Assembly (NCBI RefSeq): GCF_019649055.1 | Contig: NW_026570620.1 | Location: 1 to 26,943, forward strand | DNA: 26,943 bases | Origin: Paramacrobiotus metropolitanus | Lineage: Eukaryota; Tardigrada; Eutardigrada; Parachela; Macrobiotidae | Direction of reading: 5' to 3' | In this document: positions 20,429-26,943 of the stretch, piece by piece | Layout of the letters: each line of letters begins with the position of its first letter | Numbering within the stretch: position 1 is the stretch's first letter | Translations under genes and position numbers: made by a program | Notes under the pieces: model-generated | The model's database searches: none | Told to the model about the DNA's origin: nothing | Seen by the model: the letters and a program-made list of their open reading frames with translations, nothing else

Positions 20429-21132
20429 AATGGTTTTTGCTGATTCTGTACGGGAGAGCTGTGTTCGTGTATCACATTATACAGCATTTTTTGTGGTAAT
20501 AACGATTTCGAATGTAGATACCGTATTATTATTCCGTATTAAACGGAGTAATTTACGGACCGTATATGCTGATTAATTAATTACTTTCCTTAGTTTTGCT
20601 CGGACTGCAATGAAGGGTCAGCTTGTTTGAACCACTACTATGGCCAGTTTCTTTTACAGCTGCCTTTATTGAGTGTTCTTATTCTTGAGCCACTGTTTTT
20701 GAGTGCTTTAAATTTGAAGGACTTTTTTAAACGAAGCCATTATAAACTGCATCGTTTGTATTATGTGTGTTATGCTAACTGGCTTTTCTAGTTTTGTAGA
20801 AGAAAAAGTTTAAACCTTTTAATTCGCTGATCTAAAAAGGTACTGTATCAGTTTAAATTTACTGATTTTTTTGCTCCATGCAACCGGACTCTGAAATTGT
20901 TTTCAAGGTCACCTTGAGCTTTCAGCTCAACCGGCACTGGCGTCTGTGCACGGGAGCCGGAGCGGATAATTACCAAAACAAAATGCATGTGACAGAGTTT
21001 CCAGACATGCTGAATCGAATGGCGATAGCAGTTTTTCGATTAATTTTTGGTTTGTTCTGATCAGATCGTACGGGGTTTTCCGCTGTAATATAGATCTTTA
21101 CCTTGATAAACAATGGCAGATAATATTAACTG

Positions 21133-21200
21133 GTAACTACACTGTACATGCAAAGTAACTACACTGTACATGCTAAGCAAAGTAACTACACTGTACATGC
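21133..21200. repeat. Three copies of a 19-bp repeat
   Basis: GTAACTACACTGTACATGC occurs at 21133-21151, 21155-21173 and 21182-21200, separated by short AAA/TAAGCAAA linkers. The last copy runs directly into the hairpin at 21199. Confidence 0.85.
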
Positions 21201-21232
21201 TGGTCGGCAAGCACTTGTGCTTGCCGACCAGC
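21199..21232. repeat. Perfect 16-bp-arm hairpin
   Basis: Arms at 21199-21214 (GCTGGTCGGCAAGCAC) and 21217-21232 are exact inverted copies around TT. It may be a structural end of a nested element, placed as it is between short tandem repeats and the retroelement remnant. Confidence 0.85.
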
Positions 21233-21303
21233 TCGGTATATTGCCTTCACATCAAGCGCTGTTTTTGCTTAAGAACTGTTTGTCGCTGCCGAAGTTATTG
21301 TAG

Positions 21304-21983
21304 CTTCTTAGAACTTCACCGTGCTGGCGATTCCCGGACGAGCTAAAGAAATTCGATGAGGGCATCCGAGTGAAAGCACAGCAGCTGACCAACGTAACAA
21401 TGTCCAGTTTAGTATGGGAGCAAGCCTCGTTACCTACGAAATTTGGAGGCCTTGGTCTGATCGACGCAGCGGATGTCGCACTAGCCGCTTACGCCTCCTC
21501 GGTATACGGAGCGGCTGATATGGTGGGCAAGATCACAGGCAACGCCACTATAAAAGACACTGCCAATCAGCTAACGGAAGTATGGACTGAACGTTTCTCC
21601 CTGGAACCCCCGCGGACGGAAAGCCGCCACTTCCAGTCGGTCTGGACAGCTTTGCAGCATACCCAGACAGCATCCCGTATGATGGAGAATGCCGACGTAT
21701 TTACCTCTGCTCGATTGTTGGCTGCATCCTCACCGGAATCGCGTGCCTGGTTTTCTGCTTTGCCGGTATCTATATTCGGAAATTTACTGGAGGATGCCCA
21801 CTTACGAGTTGCCGTAGCACGACGGCTGGGAGCGCCAGTATTCAGACGCATGTGTGTCGGTGCGGCACTACCGTAGACAGTCTCGGACACCATGGGCTGG
21901 TTTGCAAGCTGGCGAAAGGTAGGCACGGTGTCCACGCCGTCTTGAACGAAGCAACCAAGCGAGCGCTGAGTTCGGCCCCTTGA
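21304..21983 (+). pseudogene. Reverse-transcriptase-like retroelement ORF, C-terminal remnant
   Basis: The frame opens after a TAG at 21301 and reads LLRTSPCWRFPDEL, then ASLPTKFGGLGLIDAADVA, SARLLAASSPESRAW and VAVARRLG. It stops at 21876. A shift near 21845 recovers the Zn-finger-like CRCGTTVDSLGHHGLVC and then NEATKRALSSAP before TGA at 21981. As I recall, this motif series (LLRxSP, LPxxxGGLGL, ARLLAxSxPxS, CxCG...HGLxC) is typical of the region C-terminal to the polymerase in mobile-element reverse transcriptase genes of marine invertebrates. The polymerase core is missing. It lies wholly inside the TIR element, just before the right TIR. Family placement is moderately sure; exact clade unknown. 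Confidence 0.65.
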
Positions 21984-22032
21984 GTAGGGCAGTGGCCTGT
22001 ACAATAGGTTTAGGCGGCTGTATGGTGTATGC

Positions 22033-22253
22033 GATGCAGCTCTGCCGTGCTATTGCCGGCTTGCGCTCAACAAAAGTATCACATTTCTCTGTTGTTCTGG
22101 TTCGGCTGATCTATTGGAGTTCCCATAGGCAATGCATAGGGTCGGGTCGGGTCGGCAGAAGTGTGGGCGCATTTCGGCAGATCTATGGGAGGAAAACCAC
22201 TTTCCTGCCGGGCTCGCCAACAGTCAACAGGCCAACATGTTTGCCGGCTACAA
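22033..22253 (-). repeat. Right terminal inverted repeat
   Basis: About 221 bp and the inverted partner of 18993-19215. It has a small GGGTC duplication near 22140-22155 (GTCGGGTCGGGTCGG) that the left copy lacks. It ends at GGCTACAA, directly before TCAA. Confidence 0.8.
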
Positions 22254-22450
22254 TCAACCACGACCACACCAGCACATGGCAATATACTAACACAAACAAA
22301 CACAATATGAGTGTCAGGTTTTTCGTGTGACGATTTCGATAGTCAATCGAGAAAGTGCCCAGAGGCGATGGTGATAAAAAAGTCAGTCAGCGCAAAGTCA
22401 GGAATTGCGTAAATGCCGGGTTGTTGCAAAGATCCATAACAGGTATATGT
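22254..22450 (-). pseudogene. GPCR pseudogene, 5' half, split by a transposon
   Basis: Read leftward, this has YLLWIFATTRHLRN (end of TM1 and ICL1) and then a deletion removing TM2 and most of TM3. A degraded RLWAL segment and YRNRHTKNLTLILCLFVLV plus YCHVLV (ICL2-TM4) follow, in shifting frames. It ends at the element boundary, where the same codons resume at 18988. The start codon and N-terminus are not recognisable beyond about 22450. It is closest to the 15460 and 16828 receptors (YRNLHTRKL, YCHVLLA). Confidence 0.75.
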
Positions 22451-23052
22451 CGTGTTCGTTGCTGTCCTAGCAACTACTGTTTTACTTCATACGTCTTCCT
22501 GTTATATTCCTGTCATTCTACCTGCTGCGCAGTTGCTGTACACATCATTGATTATGTAGTGTTAATCTCGAATAACGGGTGTATCTACTGTACACTGTTT
22601 GGTTTAGCTGTTACGGTAAAGAGCGGACTGCCTTTGCTGTTGTCAGCAAACTTTTAAAACGCAAGGCAACAGTCTTTTTTGCAGAATGGTGCAGTGCCGG
22701 TTTGTCAAAGTTAAAGCCTACCGCCCGGTAGCAAATTACCACGCTTACTTTTGCTTGCGTACTAAAAGAAGCCGCAGGCCAACTCCCTTGATTTCCCTGC
22801 AGAATCGTTTCTTTGAACAACGTCGTTATTGTCGGTTACTATCACTAATGCATTCTACGTAGAAATTGTTTCCTCCGGTTGGTCTGGTTGCAGAGTCTGA
22901 TCTTTAAATTTTAAAACCGTGTGTCAAACTTTGAATCACCATCCATTTTGAACTGTAAGACTTTTCGATTGCCGTTCGGGTATCTGTACAATGTACATAA
23001 AACGCAGACTATTGCAATCCCTAAAAATATTAGTAAGAAACCGTTAAGACTC
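22451..23052 (-). other. Receptor 5' flank, possible duplicated copy C
   Basis: No gene seen. The part from about 22840 to 23052 shares short blocks with copies A and B (TAGAAATT, TCTGG-TGC, TTTTAAAACC, TGTCAAACTTT) and occupies the same position between a receptor N-terminus and the C-terminus of the next receptor. The rest is unrecognised. Confidence 0.45.
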
Positions 23053-23454
23053 TCATACCGCTCCAATTGCTGTACGGAAACTGGATCGCACAGCCACACG
23101 AACGTCTTTGAGGCTCAGTGTGATGATAATGGGATCCACAACCAACTGACACGCGTACAGTATATTAACACACACAACTGTCACGGCGTCGGATACTATG
23201 GCGTCGAAAAATACAGTTAAAATCCCGACGACCTTTGTCGGAGTCCAACAGATCAACATGCTGCTAGTCAGCGCGGTTAGTATCCAAAAAGCATGATGGT
23301 TTTCCCTAACGGTTTTCCGGTATCTTCCACTGTCATTGGTTTTCCTTGCTGACGATTCCGACGAGCGAAGAAACATCCTATTGGAAGCTTTGGTTTTCCA
23401 TAGTAAATATGGATACGCCAGGAGAATAAAAAGTAGCGGTCCCACATTTATCAA
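23053..23454 (-). pseudogene. GPCR fragment, TM5-TM7 only
   Basis: The frame is open from TM5 (INVGPLLFILLAYPYLLWK) through ICL3, TM6 (ILTALTSSMLICWTPTK) and TM7 (CVNILYACQLVVDPIIITL), ending at 23053. The frame upstream continues about 20 codons without clear similarity, then meets TAA. TM1-TM4 are absent, so this is a 5'-truncated copy. What remains looks well conserved (CWTP, DPIII, basic ICL3), so truncation is either recent or the fragment was the 3' end of a rearranged gene. It lacks a plausible ATG before TM5. Confidence 0.75.
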
Positions 23455-24177
23455 ATATAGTGCTTCTAGCAGTATTTCACAAACAAACGATTGGCGAGTA
23501 CGAGTTTATTCCAGAGAACGCAGTGAGTATGTGGCCTGTAACACGCTGTGTGTATCTGACACGTCAACAAACGTTTTGCTATAGTTTAGCCAACAATTGT
23601 TCAGGTGGTTCTTCTGTCAATTTAATTGACATTGTCTCAATCAAAAGTAACAGAACCTTCTTGCTGTACAGGGTCGAGAGACAGCGGTATAACACGGTCC
23701 AGACTGTATTCAAGTGCTGCGTACCCAAATCTATATCTAAATACAGATTCGGATATCTAAAAACAGATACATAAATTCTAAATATAGATATAATATATTC
23801 AACAGAATTTACTGGTACCATTCCTTCATTAGTGTTTAAAATTCATTGCTTGGAAAATTCAGTTATGTTATATGCATCGCCAAATTATGTAAGTACTGCA
23901 TATATAGTAGCGAATTTTTTGCTTATGGCATAAACACTCGTATAAATGCTATTGAGCGTGTGGCTTCATTGCCGGGAGCCCGCAGATAGAGTAGATTTTA
24001 CGATCGAGAATAGTTTCGCGTTTGTTCGTCAGCTTTGGTTTTAAGGCTTTTCTTGGATGCTTCATAGAGAAAAATAATATCACGGTACTCAGTATTTTGT
24101 GCGCCAGGAGAACAAAACCCAGCGGCTCCCCGGCCCCGATAAACCGATTTAATTAATCACAGCACCACAAGCTCAGC
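23455..24177. other. Spacer with possible weak receptor trace
   Basis: No gene seen. An AT-rich block at 23720-23800 carries repeated TATCTAAA/TAGATAT strings in both orientations. At about 24090-24150 the minus strand reads FIGAGEPLGFVLLAHKIL, similar to the TM5 of the 23053 fragment, and shares CGCCAGGAGAA with it at the DNA level. This may be a decayed receptor piece but is too short to be sure. Confidence 0.35.
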
Positions 24178-25097
24178 TCAACACGCCCATCGTACACTGC
24201 TGATCGCCGCATTTCGAAATGCCTTGAACGCCAGCATAAACAGTATGGGATCCAGAATTCTTTGCAGCGAGTACAGCACATTCCCCACAACATGCAACAT
24301 GGAAATCTTCGTACCGGAAAACGTCAGTAGTATCCAATAAACCGTGTTCGGCGTCCAGCAGATAAAAATGCTCACGGTCAGTGCCGTCGAAATCTGAAAA
24401 CCATGCGCGTGACTTGTATTACTTTTAGGAACCGGCGCTGTATGTATCTCGTTGTGATTGTTGCTGGAGCCGGTCGGGTTCTTCGCTGTCTGCCCAACAT
24501 GTCGTCGACGAAAACAAAATATGGATACGACAGTAGTATGGTGGCAATGGGCGCCCCGAATACCCACGTCTCAATAAACTGCGAGTATGGTATCTGCGTC
24601 AACCACTACACTGCATTCCGTCGCAGAATTCGGAGTGATAGTGCAAATAATCGATTAAGAGAAACGGTCCAATCATTACATGGCAATATAACAACATGTA
24701 CAGAGGCAGAAAATCACGGCGGTTTCCGCCGCCATGATGATTTCGATAATGAATGGGAAAGGCCGCTGCCAGATCCGGTTGAGGGTGATGGCCAGGTGGC
24801 TGTGTTGTACGGCCGCGTTTCCCATCCATCCATATACAGCTCCGCATTGCAGAAAGTAAAGTTAAATAGGAGGCTGGGACGATGTAGTGGAGAAGACTGA
24901 GAAAGTCCGCGACGGTTTCAAAGAGATTGGTGCAAAGAAGGCTTATGAGGTATACCGCGAAGGATGTCTGCAGGGAACGGTGAGCAATGAACAAGCCCAA
25001 AGCAGTTGACAATAAGGGTGACACCGGAAAACACAGCCCATGTTGTTGTTCCGCCATCCCATTCATGCACGATGTGGCTGGAATTGTTAAACTGCAT
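24178..25097 (-). pseudogene. Class A GPCR pseudogene of the second subfamily
   Basis: The likely start at 25097 reads MQFNNSSHIVHEWDGGTTT, parallel to the intact 13829-14770 receptor. The frame must shift within TM1, again in TM3 and around ICL2, and again after the TM5 SYPYF region. Recognisable pieces are HRSLQTSFAVYLISLLCTNLF (in part TM2, Asn at 2.50), FPIHYRNHH, YCHVMIGPFLLIDYLHYH, CWTPNTVYWILLTF and LYSLQRILDPILFML. TM6 keeps CWTP, unlike the intact relative's CWTT. The tail ends RNAAISSVRWAC at 24178. Several independent frameshifts make it a clear pseudogene. Confidence 0.85.
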
Positions 25098-25870
25098 TTT
25101 CTTGGCGTAGTTCTGAGTCGATATTTTTAAAACATATTCGGCGGTTTTTGTGGCAAGTAGAATGCCATTTATGCAACTGCTGCTGCTGCCACTATTGGTT
25201 TGGAAACCCAGGTTTCCCTAAATTTAGAATCAGCACCATTGTGACAACTGGATCAATATTGTACTAACAGATGCAGGTACGATATTTGCCTACCTATGTT
25301 ATGTACTCTTACTGTGTGTGTACTATTTTACGCGGTCTGATGCTGACGTATGAACGAAACCACCTGGGATTTTCTGTCATATCGACGGTTACTGCTTGTT
25401 GATATTCGTAAAACTACTTTGGGTCCAAAGTCCGTATCTCCGGCACAATTCCCACTTCAGCCTTACAATTAACAGATCATTACACCGTCTCTCATCGTCG
25501 GCCTTTCGCAAACAACCACGGTGTTGGGAGAGCAATATGTGAGTAAGAGTTAAAACAGAGGAGCGTTCAGGTTTAGTAGGTTTACAGATATGGTTCGGTT
25601 GGGAAAAATGACTCCCTCCTTTCGGTGAAAACCGGAGACGCGAAAAAGCAAATATTCCGCACTATTTCGAACATGCCTACTTCGGCGGCGCCCAACTGCA
25701 GTAGACGCTAGAAACGAGTTAACTTGTCGGACTATCACTTGCTCGATCAGTGACATCCTCAGTCCTCACGCACCGCTCACTGCTATTAAACTATAGCATA
25801 GGCGTGTTCCAATGTATCGCCCATTAAGACGAATACAGGTAGATGAGCTCGTGTGCCTGGCTAAATGTAT
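25098..25870. other. Intergenic, no gene recognised
   Basis: Nothing convincing on either strand. A 68-codon minus-strand frame (25550-25756) starts with ATG but has no recognisable domain and no paralogue in the window. It separates two receptor pseudogenes. Confidence 0.45.
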
Positions 25871-26874
25871 TTAATTGTACAAATGCCAAAGCGTAGCGCT
25901 GGCTCGTTTTAGTCGTCCAGTGTAGATAAAATGGGTACGTAACCATCGGATATCGGCTAGGACAGCGTTACGGAGATTCTCTAGCGTAAGAGTAAAAAGA
26001 ACAGGCCCGGAGATTCTCTGTAGCAGAGGAAGAATATCCACGAAGACGGTGGTCATGCTCTCCGGCATCTTGACATCCCAGAAGACATTTAGAATTCCGT
26101 ACACCTTGGTCGGCGTCCAGCACACTAGTATACTCCCCGTAAGAGCGGTTAAAACCCAAAAAGCATGACCATTCTCCTTTGCGATATGATGATCTTTCCA
26201 CTCCCCATCCGCGTTAGCCAGCATTTCCGCGCCAAATCGACGCGCATGCATTTGGCGAATATCCATTCGTTTCCACACAATGTATGGATACGAGAATAAG
26301 ATCACGAACACCGGTGCGATATTGACCCAAATACGAAGAAATCTACGCAGTGTAGATTGTGCTTTACTGGATACATCGCATTCGGCCGCGGTCTCCATGT
26401 TGGGTCGGTAATACAGAAGATCGATCAACAATAAAGGTGCCATTATCGTGACAGTATGCCAGCATTATAAGACACATCGTCAGAGCTGCTTTTTTCGAGT
26501 GGTGGTTGCGATAGCTAATGGGAAATGTAAGCGCCCAGATGCGATTGACCGTAATGAGAACGTAGGCATGAAGAACCAGCGCGCTTCCCACTTTATCTAG
26601 GTAAATATTCATTTTGCACAAGATCGATGTAAAGTACCAGCGCCATCGCAAGAAACCTATTATCAACCCGAGGATCTCCGAGCGTAATAAATATGTTGGC
26701 ACATAAGAGATTAATTAGGTAAAAAGCAAACGGTGTTCGGAGAGATCCGTTTTTAAGAAACACAGACAACAAATATACATTTACCAAAAAGGTTACCGTC
26801 GCACATATACCTAGTGATACTGCTGAGCTCGTGGCTTTTTGCTGCAAATCATTTATGACCGAAATTTTCGACAT
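25871..26874 (-). pseudogene. Class A GPCR, near-intact with two single-base frameshifts
   Basis: ATG at 26874 (MSKISVINDLQQKATSSAVS) and TAA at 25871 enclose a full seven-helix receptor if two extra bases are ignored. One is near 26671, after TLGDP, where GLIIGFLRWRWYF follows in another frame. The other is near 26441, after AYCH, where MAPLLLIDLLYYRP follows. Everything else is conserved: NLLCANIF (Asn 2.50), TM3 Cys, NRIW, ECL2 Cys, FSYPYIVW, CWTP, and TM7 in which the family's DPxxx is GPVLF. The loss of Asp 7.49 is unusual in this family. It is either a very young pseudogene or an intact gene with two assembly indels. Confidence 0.8.
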
Positions 26875-26943
26875 GCTGCATGCTTAAAATAGTACATAAT
26901 ATGATGGTGAAAAAATGCTGCAACGTAGCGAAAGTGCATGATT

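Larger units (their letters stand above)
18993..22253. mobile_element. Long-TIR transposable element, 3,261 bp, no transposase seen
   Basis: The two ends are inverted repeats of about 220 bp (18993-19215 and 22033-22253). The left begins TTGTAGCCGGC and the right ends GCCGGCTACAA. They share long stretches such as GGCCTGTTGACTGTTGGCGA and CCTATGCATTGCCTATGGGA. The element sits inside a receptor pseudogene with a TCAA duplication. In order, the interior holds a partial third TIR copy (19603-19755), a 51-bp palindrome, a 51-bp minisatellite, a 19-bp triplicate with a perfect hairpin, and a reverse-transcriptase-like gene remnant. No DDE transposase frame is visible, so it is probably non-autonomous or a foldback-like composite. 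The superfamily is not assigned. Confidence 0.8.

Noticed and set aside
20262-20576. Plus-strand frames of 74-104 codons across 20262-20576
   Set aside because: They exist because the 51-bp minisatellite is a multiple of three and stop-free in two frames; flanking residues are not protein-like.
18993-22253. LTR retrotransposon
   Set aside because: The end repeats are inverted, not direct, and only a reverse-transcriptase tail is present, with no gag, protease or integrase.
18425-22450. Two independent receptor pseudogenes flanking the TIR element
   Set aside because: The two parts are complementary halves of the same protein, meet at the same codon region and share the TCAA duplication.
1-26943. 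tRNA, rRNA or snRNA genes
   Set aside because: No B-box-like GGTTCGAATCC string in a foldable context and no rRNA-like conserved segments were seen by eye; a covariance-model scan would be decisive.

Overview
The window looks like nuclear DNA of an invertebrate animal. It holds one two-exon gene with a clean GT-AG intron, a hAT-type non-autonomous transposon, a second long-TIR transposon, and a tandem array of single-exon rhodopsin-class (class A) GPCR genes. A tardigrade is my best guess, from recollection of lineage-specific receptor expansions there and from the moderate GC content. The sequence itself does not prove a phylum.

Left part (1-6.4 kb). A broken F-box gene lies on the minus strand (about 1120-2690). 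Divergent to it is an apparently intact two-exon gene (3779-5474, plus strand, 528 aa). Its product joins a unique N-terminal region, a BTB/POZ-like domain and a complete 76-residue ubiquitin-like domain whose last residue is Cys instead of Gly. A 434-bp GC-rich hAT-like MITE (5909-6342) follows, with a perfect 8-bp target-site duplication. About 4.4 kb without a recognisable gene comes next.

Right part (10.7-26.9 kb). All recognisable receptor genes are on the minus strand. There are three intact single-exon receptors (12467-13522, 13829-14770, 16828-17829), several pseudogenes, and C-terminal fragments. The family has the class A fold landmarks: Asn in TM1, a TM3-ECL2 Cys pair, Arg at 3.50, Tyr-Pro-Tyr in TM5, and usually CWTP in TM6. 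It also has a consistent reciprocal swap, Asn at 2.50 and Asp at 7.49, and NR(I/L/V)W replaces the DRY motif. Homologous intergenic segments show that part of the array grew by tandem duplication of a unit made of one receptor plus its upstream flank, about 1.9 kb apart, followed by frequent gene death.

One receptor pseudogene (18425-18992 plus 22254-22450) is split by a 3,261-bp element (18993-22253). This element has inverted repeats of about 220 bp, a TCAA target-site duplication, a third internal copy of the terminal repeat, two palindromes, a 51-bp minisatellite, and the 3' end of a reverse-transcriptase-like gene. I see no transposase in it. No tRNA, rRNA or CRISPR array was recognised.
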